From Bathynomus jamesi (taxonomy: Eukaryota; Arthropoda; Malacostraca; Isopoda; Cirolanidae), in assembly GCA_023014485.1 (NCBI GenBank), contig JAJOZX010001570.1, positions 549,501 to 613,500 of the forward strand: a stretch of DNA of 64,000 bases, written 5' to 3'. How positions within the stretch are numbered: the stretch's first letter is position 1; each line of letters opens with the position of its first letter. A program made the translations under genes and the position numbers. Under the pieces are notes generated by a model, which had not been told where the DNA came from, searched no databases, and worked only from the letters and a program-made list of their open reading frames with translations. Of the stretch, positions 24,529 through 39,500 are shown one piece after another.

Positions 24529-27500
24529 CTATCATTTTTCAGGAAACAACAGAAACTCAATCAGAATCTAGAAAACCATCTACAAGTTACAACTTCACAA
24601 TGGCATTAAGCAAGGAGCTGAGGGAGCTCCGTGGGCGCACAGTTGATATCTCAGAACCTCCACGTACTGTCCACAGGCAGGTGTCAACTGGGCCATCTAC
24701 CAGATCTCTCACAAACTTTCCTGGTTGGATACCCTTCAGCTTTTATCAGTGGTTCCCAGCTTCCCACCAACAGACAGGCGTTCCAGTATTTCCTTAATCT
24801 TCAGAATTTACCGGAAAATGCAGGGAGGCCCATGGTTCAAGACCTTGCATATGAAACAGTTGAATCTATCATCCCATTCTGGCAGATGGCTAGGATCAAG
24901 ACAATGACCAAGTATAACGCAATGAAGTTCATGAAACTACATGAGAAACATCGTGCTCTGGTGAAAAGCAAAGGAAGAGCAAGTAACCCTGGAGGAAAAA
25001 GAGGAGCATTTGTGCTGGAATTAGACAGCCTGTTCGATATAGGGGCTCCAGATGCAATCCAGGAAATACAGACTGTTATCCAGAGAAGAAGAAAGATGAG
25101 GATATCAGGTTCTACGGAGACCAAAAGATTGAGAGGAAAGGTCATATGTCTGGTCATGACAAGATTTTTGAGACAAGATCCCTGCAGCAAGCAGCGAGGA
25201 ATGAAAGACTGCAGCATAGACAAAAACAAGGTAAAACTAATTACTTTGAACGTTACAAAAAGTTTTAAGTTTTACTCCACTGCTATATTTAGCATGTACT
25301 TAACAATTACTGTCTTAACATGTACTATTTTACAGCTGCAGCAGAACAAGAGGCAGTTGTTCATGTGGATGACATTACCTGGGGTGACTCAACTGACAAC
25401 GACGCTAACACAGAGGACATGGATTACCATCAGCCTCGTCCTGGATGTTCTCACCATCAAGACACTGTGACTAGTGTGACTTTGACGTTTCCAAGGAAGG
25501 TCATGGAATGTGATGTCATCTGCAATACAGCTGATCGTCTTGGTTTATCAGACAATCAAGTTACTGCCATGGTTTCTGCCACCTTGAAAGCTGGAGGGGC
25601 TGATCTGGATAACTTCGTCATCTCAACCTCAACAACACGTCGCAACAGAATGCTGTCCAGGTATAATATCAGCCAGAGTCACGTGTCCAAGTTTTGTGAA
25701 AACCCCCACAGTACGCTGCCTTACACTGGGATGGAAAGTTGCTCAAAGATGTCTTGGGCAGTGAACCTGGAAGTACCTCAGAGACTTTAGCTGTGCTAGT
25801 GTCTGGTCCACCTTCATATACTGAAGGAAAGTTATTGGGAGTACCTGTCATCGACAATTCTTCTGGCACAGCTCAGGCTGAGGCTTCAATGGATTTACTG
25901 GAGACATGGGAACTTACGAATAATGTTACTGCCCTTGTTTTTGACACTACATCCAGTAACAGTGGAGTTCACAGATGAGCTGCCAAACTGCTAGAGAAAA
26001 TGCTGAACAAAAAGGTGTTTTATCTGGCCTGTCGACATCACATCCTGGAAATCCTAGTAGGAGCAGTTTGGGAAGGTGAAGGGGCCAGATAATCCCTGGT
26101 TTGAGCATCTGAAGGATGTTTGGACGGACTTGTCCAAGGAAAACCCAAAGATGCTGGCTATCAACAGCAAATGGCTGAAGGAAAAAGAACAGTGAAGAAA
26201 TACTCCAAGACATTCTAACAGCAGAAAGGCTTGCAAGAGCAGACTACAGTGAAATGGCTGAACTGACAGTCATTGGAGGAACGCCTCCTCGAGGTATTCA
26301 CTGGAGTCGACCAGGCGCCATTCATCAGGCCAGATGGATGGCCAGAAACCTGTACTCCATGAAAATGCTGATGTTTGCAGATCAACTTGAGTACGACGAA
26401 GACACTGTATCAAAGCTGGAAAGACTCAACACCTTCCTTGCGCTGTTCTACACTCCTGTATGGATGATGTCAATGTCTGCTGCAGATGCTCCCGTGAATG
26501 ATCTAAGTCTAATCCAGGACATGTTGAAGTACAAGAAAACTGACCCAGAGCTTGCTGATGCAGTACTTAAGATGGAAAACCACAAATGGTACCTGACGCA
26601 GGAAGTCGTGCCATTTGCCCTGTTCAGCAGTAGATTGAGTGACACATTGAAGCACGACATTGCTGCCCAGTTACATGCCACTGAGAAGCCAGATAGCTTC
26701 AGAACAGGAAAGCCTCTATTCCAGTGTGTCACAGCTAAGACCACCCTGGTTGATCTCATTGGCCCAGAATCACATTTCCTGCTGGACACACTGAACATTG
26801 GATCCGAGTGGCTTCTGGAACCTGTCACGTCTTGGCCACAGAATGAGGACTACAGAAAAGCGTTGGACTATGTTAAGAATCAAAGCGGTGAATGACATTG
26901 CTGAACGTGGTGTCAAGATGATGAGCGACTTTGCAAATGTCATAACAACAGATGCCAAGCAAACGGACTATCTCCTTCAAGCTGTGGAGTTCAACAGACG
27001 CCGCTTTGACAGCTTCAAGAAACAAACTCTCAACAACTGACTGTGTAAATGTCATTATGAAATTAATCATCATGTAATGCTTTCACTTCTTGATCGATTA
27101 GACTTGTGACAAAATGTTAATCTCAAATTTGTGTCATGAATAAGGCGCCTTGTCTGCCTTGAGTGTGAGAAAACGAATTTTGTGATATTTCTGAAATCTT
27201 TGTATGTACCAATGTGCCATTTCTTGTTCCAAGACTATCATAATTGTATAAGTTAAAAAGAGGATTAAAAACACTAATTTGGTGCCTATTTTGTTGCTCT
27301 ATCTTGTTTAGATAAAAAGTTATAGTGCAAAACATGATTCAAGGGACCCCGGAACTGGTGCTTTTGGCCGATTTCAAGGCAGAAAACTTAAAGCTCCATG
27401 CGGCAATGCTTCCCAACGACATAGGTCAAAATGGTTGTGATTTTCGGCCTTTTCAGGTCAAAAAGCATGGGAAAAAGTACAGAAACCTATGAAAATAAGA

Positions 27501-30500
27501 AAAAGTTGATTTTTGAACAGGGCTAATGTGACGTGTCCAAACCTTATATAACGGGTGCGGCAAAAATAACGCCCTTTTTAGTTTATTCTCTTTTATTGAA
27601 GGAAATAAATCAATTACAGCATTTTAAGAGAAATAATAAGGTTTTTAAGAAAAATACAGCATTTTAAGAAAAATAATAAGTACTTTCTCAGTAAAAACTA
27701 AAAAATAACAAAATGATACAATATAAAACTAAAAAATTATACTGTATAAAACTATAAAGATACAAGTATTAAAAGGGCGTTACTTTTGCCGCACCCGGTA
27801 ACTAATACATTAAATTTGAACTTTAAATTTCCGATTGATCCGTACTTTCATTTCTGCAGACGGGTAATTTTCGAAAGACAGCAAAATGATCGATACTCAA
27901 GTTTACACTAACCTTAAACTCCACCCGACCCCACCCCCTTTGAATCCCCAGTAAAACTTGTGTAATGGACGATTTTTGCGCGTCTATCAAAATGAATTAT
28001 TCCTTTGGAAAGGTTTGGCCAAGTTATCGACCGAAATTTCAGTGTCTTTGCGCAATACTTTAATCAACGTAATGCAGAAAAGAGCCTAACCTTTTACTGG
28101 TGTAAGTCACTAAGAGGATACTCGTTCATTTCATAGCATTTGTGTGGGAACAAAAATGTAGGCCTATTGCAATTAATATAGAGAGACTCTTAACACGCAG
28201 TTTTGGGTGAATATTTGTTTCAGGTGGGCGGGTAAAGCATCACTATTACCCAAATTAAATTATGGGTAGTCGCAGGTACATTCAGGGCCGGCGAGAGCTG
28301 CCACGGGCCCCGGGAGAAGGATTGGTATATGGCCCCCCCCCCTGTTTACTCTATTTTATTACGAATGTCTTTTGTGTACATAAGCAAACTGATTATATGT
28401 CCAAGTCACTATTCAAAATGTATGGCATGATAATCTCTAAAATGTATGTTCATTAATTATATTTCCTCTTATTTAATCAACACTGCTTTATTAATATTTT
28501 TAGATTCCCCCCCACCCCACCTTTCCGGGCCCTAGGGATTTAACCGGCTTCCCCGCCCTCTGCCCTGGGTATATTACAAATGACAATGTTGAAATGGCTT
28601 AAAGTTGCTGCGGGCAAAATATTTCAAAATTAGAACGAATTTGGGAATAGTCAGTTTAAAGCAATAATTAGGAAGGTTAAGCAAATTAAAAAAGCCACAT
28701 TCTGGGTTAAAACTTTCGCATAATGGTAATTCATAATTACAACTACTCTATGTAGATCACTGAAATCGAAGAACAACTTCCATTTTTTTTTAAATTCACT
28801 TTCCACTCAATTTAAGTTCTCCAAAATAAAATGTTAAATTTCTTTTCAAACTGACAATGGAAATAGTTGGCTGCATTAAAACCTGGAGAGAGTTTTGAAG
28901 ATGCCTCAAGGTCATGAAGACAAAAGTGTGTACGTACGTACATACATAACACCCACACATAGGTACATGTTTATACGTACGACAGTAGTCTTGGAAAAGT
29001 CTTCTAAAAATTTGGAGGGTTCACAATGACTGCCTAAGATCTTGAAGGTTTAAAATGACAATTCATTTATTATACATTTTTCCAAGCGGTTTCAGTGATA
29101 AAGCGACAAAACTCTTCCGCAATACTCAAGCCATGAGTCACGTGCAGACACTGCAACCTTATCCTACAAAGCACGAATGCATCAATCTCACTTCAAAATG
29201 CGAAGCTTTAAATATTTGCAAGTCCTTTGGATATAATGAAAATATTTTTCGTTAGGACCGCGAGCTACAAATTGCCATGCGAAGTATAGTAGGCCTATGT
29301 GCAAGCTAAGCTTCAAGAGTAAAAAAAAAAAATGCTTGAACAGTAAAAATACTAAATTTTTTTTAGTTTGTGCTAAGAATTTGCCAACCAATATAGCGGA
29401 TGATCAAATAATTTGACTTGAAAGTTGGATCGTCACACGCAAATCCAATATGAAGATCGATCCTTTTGTATTTTTAAACAGCACAAAAATGAACATCTCG
29501 TTCATTCTTCACTAAATACAACCAAATTATAATTTAAATCTTTTCAAAATTTATATTACAGCCTATAATTCGATCATACAATTCAGTGTCTTTTGTGCAT
29601 GACTAGTACAATGTTTCTCAAACGGTGGGTCGCGACCATCCCACTCCCCGGGTTTGTTTACCCCTGTAGTGGTGACTCGTGCGCAAAAAACAAAAAACTC
29701 ACTTCGTGACTGTTTAGCTCTGTAGGATGACACAAGGGGTCGCGCCGACCAAAGACCCTGAAACAGGGTTCGTGGGGAAAATCCGGCTGAGAAACAGTGC
29801 TGCAGTAGGATTTATACTAAATAAAATTTCAATTTCTTCGTTCCCACTAAAAACTGATGTACTGACATAGAACCAATTCTAGGTGGATATCGCAATCTAT
29901 TTGTTGAAGCAATATAATAAAAATGCATATTCATGTGTTAAAACTAAAAATAAAAACAGATTTTCTTAAAAATAAAGAAAAATACGAGTGATTACGTAAT
30001 GTTCATTATTACAAGCGTCAGCAACGATTCTGCTTAATTTTGCGCATTACTTTTACGTGATATCTATCTATATATCTTTTAATTCGCACTTCCTGTCCTA
30101 TTCGTCCCGATACCGATGCCACTCTTCACTTCACCTGCTTCGCAAAGCGTCCCTCACACAGTCCTCAATGCTTCGCGTAGGACGGCTATGGAACACCTGA
30201 CCTCTGATTGGGGGCAGAGAAAACCTTGTGCTTTCAGTGCCTCAAAAACTCAGTTTCTCAATCTGTCTGCTCGTCACAATTTTCCACACGACTATTCCTT
30301 TAACTTCAACACTACTCAATCCTTCCTCTTCGTGATCTTTCCTGGAAAGATCACGTATACTCTTTCCAAAACAACTTCGGAAAGGCTAGGTATGCTGTAC
30401 CTATTCCCCCGTTTCTTCACCTCAGCTCAGTTGCAGTCTCTGTACAGGGGTCTTATCCACCCCTGTATGAAGTATGCTCCTCGTGCATAGGGTGGATCAA

Positions 30501-33500
30501 CCCACAGAGCCGTACTTGACTGGGTGGAAATCAAAGGCTTTTCGTCTCATCAATTCCCCACTTCTTACTCACCGTCCTCAATCCCCCTTTCTTCGCCACA
30601 TTGTTGTCTCACTCTACTATTGCTGTTATAACGGACACTACTCTTCTGAAGTCTAACTGCATGCCTCCTCTAAGGAGAGGACGCAGCACCAGACTTTCGA
30701 CACATTCCTTTTCTGTCCAACTCTAACGCAAGGGTTAATCGGTATTTTCAATCTTTCATCTACTCAACCTGTGAAGTGTGGAACAACCTTCCTCAATCCA
30801 TCTTCCCCCATGTCTATGACCTCCAATCTTTCAAAGTGTCTTGGCATCTCCAAATCCCTGGACCTTGATTTTGGCTCTTCTAATTCTATAGGGGGGATGC
30901 AGTGGTGAGCTGCCAAAATTTGAACCACGGGGTTCTGTATAAAAAATTCTGAATTCGGCAATAAAAAATTGACAACCCTTCCCTTCCCACCCCACCCTTT
31001 CGCAATTTTAATTAAATTAATTATCTCGCTATTTTCCTTTTTCAAGTGTCTGCATTTTATGATTCAGCTAGGTATTAATAACCATGACAATTAATTAGTA
31101 TAGTTAGTTAGAGAAATAGACGTTTCTAATGAAATCAGAAAAAAAGAATTATTTTAATAAAAACCGATGAATCATTATCTACATAGTTAAAATTAAATTG
31201 CTCGGTCAACTTTAGCAATAATGAATTATTAGGCAAAACAAATCAGTACATCTATGCTTTTAAATTTTTTTTTTTTTAAATTTAAACATTTTTACATACC
31301 TTATTATCACTTATTACGGTAATAATTTCCAAATGGCTTCTTGGTTTTCTCCATAAACTGTCGTTTTGGATACACGAACTCTGGTATCTAAAGCGGATCG
31401 ATGACTTCTCATCCATGATTTGACATATGTTAACGGGTTCCAGAAGCTTAATGGTTTCCCCAACAAATTGATGATCATAAAGCATGATGTGTGTTTAGTT
31501 GTTAAACTTGCTCTTCTATCACTACAAATAATATTCATCACCGAAAAACCTCTTTCTGCTTCCGAGAGCTCTCTTCAGCGTCCAGCAAAAAAGTTAACCG
31601 GTTTCTTATCTTCAAAAAGATTTTAACAACCGGTTCGCGCGAACCGGTGGCGAACCGGGTCCAGCTCACCACTGTGGGGGGATGCCCTTGGTCCCTCATT
31701 CCCGCATAATATATGTAATGAAAAGTCTGTTTCCATTTTTACCATGGTGAGCTGGAGCTTAAAATTGCTCTTTTTTTTTAAGTTGAGTTTTTTTTTTACA
31801 AACTATAGTGAAGTAAATAAAATCTGCAAGTTCCATGGTATAAACATTAACAGCCTTTAATATTTTCAAAGAGTAAAATGTCTACAGCTTTACGCGGGAT
31901 CTGAAGCACGGGTCACTACATCATTTGGACAAGGATGGCGGTTACTCATTCAACTACAACTCTAACACAATATAGTTTAATTTCACTGATCGATGGGGAA
32001 GGGATAATACGATACAGCCACGACGTACCCCTCATTGATAAGGCGTACAGGAAATGTTTAATAAAATACTTTGAAAATATAAACGGGTCTTCGATTTTAG
32101 GTCCTGCATTGGATTTTTTCCATATTTTTGGTATAGACGTAGATTTTTACGCTGATTCAATTTCCGCAATCCGTTTTTTGGAGAAATAAACACGAAAAAA
32201 GTTATGACCCAAAACTTGTATTCAAATATCCACCTATACCTACCCTAGCCTAACCTACTTCTGTTTGTATATTCATGTTTTTTCAGATTTCATTTTGTGC
32301 ACTATGTCGGAAATAAAGAAGTGGTTGTTTACAAATTTGAACAGCGAGAAAGATGCTGTTACGTTCTTTCAAGACAAAGATGTGATTCCACGCCAAAAAC
32401 TGTAAGCAGCATGACATTGTCCTACCGCGGGAATAACGGCAACGTCATGTGGCGCTGCATGAAACGGTCGTAATGCGGTAACAAGGGCGGTGTGGTACGC
32501 ACCGTTCCATGATCGACTCGTACCTCTGCGAGTTTCTCTGGCGTCGCCGACACGCAGGCAAAGATCTAGTGCGCCATAATACTGAACGATATTGCGCAGT
32601 TTGGCAAGTAGCAAACTTTGATTTGTGTTCCGTTGTGTGTTCTGGAAACCTGTAAACGTAATAAACTTGCACATAACGTTTTTCGTGTCTATTTCTCAAA
32701 GAAAGGATTGCAGAAATGGAATCGGCGTAAAAATCTACGTCTATACCAAAAATATGAAAACGATCCAATGCCGGACCTAAAACCGAAAAGATCCATATAA
32801 ACTTTTGTAAACTCTCAATATCCTAACAATCTACCTACTTCTGAGAAAGCCAATCAATGATAACTTTTAACTAAACTGCATGGCACTTTTCACTAATAAT
32901 TATTATCTAAAGTTAGTTTCGTATGAAGAAAGGACTCCCGGACTCTGTCCTCATCTATCTTAACGAGAAATTTTCGCGAGTAGTGGCCTTATCCTGCGCT
33001 ATCATGACATTTAAAACATACGCAGCATAGCGGCTTAGTAACGGTTTCCATAAACTTAGCTATAATGTTCAGTGAAAAGTTTACCCAACTCTTATGAAAT
33101 GGACCATCTCCATTAAGTGGTAAATTTAAAGTTCTGTCAAAACCAGATAAAAATTACCTTGCGTTTACAGGCAAACCAGATACAAATGACTTACCCTACC
33201 ATTCACAGAACTTAAAAATATTTTTGTAACAACGAACTATCTTGCATCTTTGCAGTCTGCTAAATTAAATTACTTTGCCACAAACTTTATTAACATTTAA
33301 ATTACTGGGTTTTTAACCACTTCGCAACAGCTTGACATTTTAAAGCTTTTAATAAATTGTTAATTTTCTTACCCCCCCTGCTTTCGCATGACTAACAATT
33401 ATATCTTTACATTTATTATTATTCAGTTGCCAGTTATATCTTTAAATTAACTGTACTTATATCCGTATATTTAATGATGCTTATCATCAAGTGTTATTTA

Positions 33501-36500
33501 CATATTGGCATTTTATCACTGGTTTACAGGGCTGAGGATGCTACTGATAAGTTATCAAACTTACCCAATATGTAGTAGTTCATCGGAGGGGACATAATAG
33601 TGCATGTCCTCTCCGTCATATTACTACAGCCTTACGTAGTATCCGAACCACAAATCACTATATGCAGTGGTGTAGCAAAGGGAAGTGGGGGAGGCGCCTG
33701 GGAGGGCAACTGCTCCGCCCAAAATGCATTGTCTAAAAATGAAGTAATAAAAGATTGTATTAAATGTAAAATACCTAAAAAATTTTAAAACAATGTAATA
33801 AGTGATAATATGCAGAAGTTAGTTACATTTAAATATTCTTAGTGCAAGGTTAGTATTGCCCTCCCCAACTCCACCGATAATTTTCTTGCCCTTCCAAATT
33901 TAAGTCTAGTTGCGCGTCTAACTCGATCTGGACGAGTCATATCCATCCAATACCTACCCAGACCCAGTGTAGTTCAACTTCGCTGACCTACGAAGCGGTT
34001 ACGAAATAGCCACGAAGCGCCCAATAAGTTCATTTATAGACTGATAGCTAAGTACATATCTCCACTTACAATTATTTGTATCGTAGGTTACACTTATTTA
34101 CGTTCATAGTAGCTACTAGGGCATGGTTAATTAATCATTTTTAGGAAAAAGTGATGAATGATGAAGTTTTCTAATTAATTAACCGATTAAAACTTAAATA
34201 CTTCTGAAAAGAGTAAGAAAGAGCTTTATTGTTTATTGCGTGAGATAAGACCGAAGAAAACATTTTGCTCAAACATTTAGTTTGCTTTAGTTCAAGAAAT
34301 CAGGCATAGGCGGATTGCAAAATTTAAGGCAAAATGGTGAAATTCTGAGGAAAATTAATCATTTCCATCATTTTGTAAAAAATATTTGATTAATTATTAA
34401 ATTCGAAACAATGATTAACTGATTAATCAGAACCATGCCCTAGTAGCCACCAAATCAAAATACTTAAATCTAATACATAAACCTCCATTTTCAAATTTTT
34501 TTTTTAAACAATTTATAATTTTCTACATTTGGGAAAGACGTGACAACCAAGTACGGTGAAAGTGGTGATAGTGGAAACCTTTTAATCTACTGATAATAAT
34601 AAGTGGACCTCATCAAAACTGAGGATGAGGTTACGATTTGCAGACAGTATCGAAAGTCGTGTTTCTTCGTGTACTGCAGATTTTATCCGAGCGTCTACTC
34701 CAGCTGTTCTCAAACTACTACTACTTCTGTACCCCTTCAATTCTTCCACAGGATTTTCTGGAGATAGAGGATTTTTACTTTCTTTACGACCGTGTGACTC
34801 GTGGCCGTTTGTTAATCGTATATAAAGTTAAAAGGTTATATTTTCAGGACCCCTTCGCGTACCACTGGGGTTACGCCGTAGCCCAGTTTGAGAACCACTG
34901 GTCTACTCTATAATATATCCAGTTATACTACACCCTCACAGCTTTGTTTAACTTTAAACACGTAGGTTGAAAGATTGTATGAAGTATCTTATATACAAGC
35001 CTATATTTCCATACATTTATGGATATTTAAACTAACTATAAATGCATTACGCATGTAAAGGGTCCCTTTTTCTAAGAACCTACAGTGACGTCTTCACCGA
35101 TGAAGTAAACATTTCGACGAAATTATTAGCGAGAGAATGTCAGAGAAGTGCAAGGTTACAAAAAGAATTTTTTTTTTATTTATGGTGATATATATTAGCT
35201 ACATAATCGATAGTGATATATATGTTAGGGGGAATTTGTGTAACTTGGGATGAAATCCCGATAATATTCGGAGATTTCATGCAAGGTTAAGTAGTGATAT
35301 TTTCGTTAAAACTAACCAAGATATCATGACTTAACCTTACATGGAATCCCTGAATATTTTGAGATTTCATAAAATTCCTAATTACACAGATTCCCTGTAA
35401 CATATAACCTTGTTTGGTTAACCTTGGTTTAGCTTCCACTCGAATTGTTCATTCTGACGAAGGTCAAGCTTGTCACTCCACCTTAGACCTACAGTTTAAC
35501 GAAATCCGAACCACGCCTGACCAGCAGCCCAGCGTCTTAATCACTACGCTACCCAGGGTACTCATTTATCTACCAACCAATTTTTTTTTTCGTGTCTGAA
35601 GGATGAACAGCTGGGTTTGCTGCGCGCTGCCTGCCATTGCCGGGTCTCGATCCCGGGGCCGATGGATTCGTAGTCAGCGACGCTAACCACTACATCTAAT
35701 GCGCATACAAGAGTATAAAATATATACAACACACAAGAGTATATATAGCGCTTCCGCCCGATATGTTCATTCCAATAAATGTCAAACTTCTCGCTCCCAA
35801 CCTTCGGCTTAAAATTTGACGGGCAACCAACCCCCACCACGACCTGTCAAGAAAGTCTAAAACCACAAAATCTTAGCCCCGACTCGATCCCACGAACTCC
35901 CGACGCAGCCCAGCGTCTTAACCACAGTATTAGGCTACCCAAGTGGGTATTTATTATCTATGGTAGATAAAGCATTTGAATGAGCTACTAGGCCTACTAT
36001 GAAACAATTTAAGTTTACCGGTTTTAAAAAGGTATTGCTGGTTCTCTCACCCGATTTATATCAAACCTGTAAACTTCCTAACTTAAGGGTTTGTATCGAA
36101 TCCAGTTGTAAAATCATACTGAACATTTTATGCCCCAATGGTAAACCTTAAAATCAATTGTGTAGTACCTTCGTACATGCGTACAAAATAGAGTGGTTGA
36201 ACTAAGTATTCAAAGTTCTTAAGTGAAAAATGCTTAAAAATTCTAACTTCACAAAAAATAAACCCCTCATTTTTGACGAAATGAATGGTAAATATTGGAA
36301 GAGAAATTTTAAAGAATGCTAATTCAACGAAATGTTGGCTAGGCAAACCTACTCTCACGATGGAAGCGAATCCCAATATGGGTAATTGCTCAACAGGCAT
36401 GATCAAGTGTAATAGGGCAGTGTAGCATGATCATGTATATGATAATGATAGAACAAGTTCAATTGTAATTAAGGTCTAAGAAACTTCGGTCGTGATGTGA

Positions 36501-39500
36501 CGTCTGTTCACTGACTAGCGAGAATGAAAATTACTTTGAATGAAATAAAGTAAATGAACAGAGGATGACCGTGACTTAGTACGAGTATGACGTCATGAAC
36601 CCCCTCATGGTTACCAATTTTATAGCAACGACTTAAAATTTCCCAATAGAATGGACAAAATTTACGCTATATATATTTATTTCAACATAATTCAAGCGAA
36701 TATTCTAAAAAACTTTGAAAACTTATTCCACTCATTGAGAAACTAGTCTCCTCACACAAACTGAAGAATTATAGCTACCCTAATTTTATTTACACGTAGT
36801 TTGTTGTTTATTCATTTAATAAAGCATTTATGATCGATATTTCTGTATCTTATGAATTCTTACTAATGGGGGTACTAGCCGATTGTCTGATGAATCAGAG
36901 GGTACGAAGTGAGTTTGAGAACCCCTGCACTACGGTATGGCAATGTGCCTCGGTTTGACATTACGTAAATCTGCTTACCTGAACGTGACGTCACCTTCAA
37001 AATCGGAAGGCGCTTCCCATTCTACTGTGACTGTGTACAATTTGTCGTTCGAAGTGTGCGTCACGGCGTTCTGAGAAAAAAAAAAATTTCAAATATAAAG
37101 GCGCAGTACGGAAACGAGCCAAATGAAGATTGTACAATACAATTAAATTTTTTTTTGGTTCAAATGTTAATACCGTCATAAATTTACAAAATGAAGCGTC
37201 AGTACTCGGTAGAACCTAGGCCTATTTACAAGTAATTTTTTTACGGTTGTAACTTGGGGTGTCTGTTCTACTAACACCACAACTGCAGCTATCTTTATAT
37301 TCTATTGGTTACTGAATTTTGACTAGCTAATGCATATTCAATAATAGCCGTGACGTCAGGAGTTTACGCTACCACCGTACTACAGAAAAACAATCTAATG
37401 TTTAAAGACACTATGAAAGCGATAGGTTCCACGGATACACACAGTATTTAGAAATTTAGCTTACGGCCTACGCAGGTGTCGCTAAAACTTAAGACTAATA
37501 CGCCTCTCTTTCTCTCAGGATATGAAAATTTAAGTTTCTAAATGTTAGAACATAGGCTTGGTTTAAAAACATTAAGACATACCATACTGAACATTTTAAA
37601 AGTTACTGTACAATGGCTAAAAAAAATGTTTACTCTATAGGAAGCTATTTCTGTATTATAATAAGCCTTTCCGGTTTTGATCAGGACAAAGGATTATAAA
37701 AAGGAATGTATTGATCGAACCGAGAGTTTTAAGGACCTCTACAGTATAGTCAGCCGTGACACGTATGCACATTAAACATTTAAAAACTTGCTGCCTATGA
37801 TTACAAACTTGGCAGATGTTTATGGAATTCATCCTACATAAAATTTCATGCTTACATGAACATCACTTATTGCATCGTTTCAAAACTTTCACGAAGCTCG
37901 GGTCTCTACAATTAATTACGAACTGATTATGTTTAATATAAGTATTTTATATAAACCTAAACATTTTGCTATTTAAACTACATACTGCCGTACTACTGTA
38001 TATGGGCAGTGTACACAATTTTATACATATGTATATCTATTATATACCGCTGTGTGCCTACAAACTATACAGCAAATTGTAGACACCAATCGACCAGAGA
38101 AGTACTTCGGGGTAGACGTTAGACAAAAGATGGGGAGTGCTGGAACTCCCGTTTCTCCTGTCACCGTCCTCCTTAGCTGATCTTTTTCAGAATCATTTAC
38201 CCTGTGAGCAGTCCAGCATGCTCTCAAACACACACTTCTTCCTATTCTTCACTACATAATCTTTTGAAATTAAAAAAAAAGGTACCAACTTCAAGAGCCT
38301 CCGAGTCCCATGGAGAGGGAACCATAAGCGTCGCTACTTCTGGCTCCCCCGCTGCCGATACCGGGGTCGCAGACCTGGGTTAGCGGAGCTACATCTGCTG
38401 CCGCCTATTCGAGATGCTATGGGAATCTGCCTGATTCACTTTTCATCAATTTCTGCAACATTTGTGGCCTTTTCTCAAATTTTCAATCTGTTGAACACCT
38501 CAACTCCAAACAGCAACCCCTTTTCTGTACCCTCTTACTTTCTCTATACTATTTCACTAAAGATGGATATTGCGTATATGTACGCAATGACCTAACTTTT
38601 TCTCCTATGCCCGAACTCGAATCTACGGAATTCTATACCCTCTGGCTACGGCTTGCATGCCAATCTCAAACTAAATACATTTGTGCTGTGTACCTCTTAA
38701 TTCTACCAACTATCCAAAATTCTTGGGCTATCTCGCTTCCAAAGTGGAATACATTCTAACCCACTCCCTTTCCTAAAATCTCCATTTTTGGAGATTTCAA
38801 TGTTCTTCACCACCTTTGGCTTTCCTCTCATTTCACTAACATGCCTGGTAAACTAGCTTACAACTTTTCTATCCTAAATGACCTAGAGCAGATTGTACAG
38901 CACCCAACCCGTATCCCAGATCGCCTTTGAGACAGACCCAACATTCTAAATTTATTTCTTACCTCCCATCCTTCTTACTCTGTCCAACTCTTTTCTCCGT
39001 TGGGCTCCTCCGACCACAATCTTATACCCGTTTCCCGTCCTATCGCTCCAATCCGGCCTTTGCATCCTCTTAAGAAGGTACTGCTTCCGTGGCTGGGGTC
39101 CTTCCGTGTGCGCTGAGCGCATCACGGAGGCGATTCTCTCTGGCATGGAGCGTACACTCCATATTCTACTCCTACTACTAATGCAAACAAAAAAAAACAA
39201 CTTCACTTGTTCTGATACTATCCCCAACAGAGAAGTCAGAAGGTGCAGTCGCCATCCAACTCCTGACTCTCAACTCAGCTTGCCTGGAATCGTGCAAAAT
39301 CCGTTCTTCGACTCGCCAAAAAAGTCTTTCAGACAAAAATGTGAAAACCTACCCAATTCTAATTATTCTCGCTTTTTCTGCCATCTACCCAAGAACCTCC
39401 AACTTTACTCTCTTCTTTCCCACCTCTTTTCCATTCCGATGGCTCAGTTGCTGTCTCTTCTCCTAACAAAGCTGAACTCTTCGCTCAAACTTTCGCTTCC

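Larger units (their letters stand above)
24185..27526 (+). mobile_element. Long-TIR DNA transposon (3.3 kb), superfamily not assigned
   Basis: Inverted termini of about 240 bp (24185-24424 and 27282-27526) begin TTAGGCCTGTTCAAAAATC and TTAGCCCTGTTCAAAAATC. Target duplication TGTGACG at 24178-24184 and 27527-27533. Inside is an (AAT)n tract and a spliced-looking transposase gene with an intron of about 120 bp. A divergent relative lies at 39909-43441. Confidence 0.85.

Noticed and set aside
35450..35490. CTGACGA in the SINE copy at 35 kb as a ribozyme core
   Set aside because: GAAA is absent, and the related copy at 61545 shows no conserved stems.
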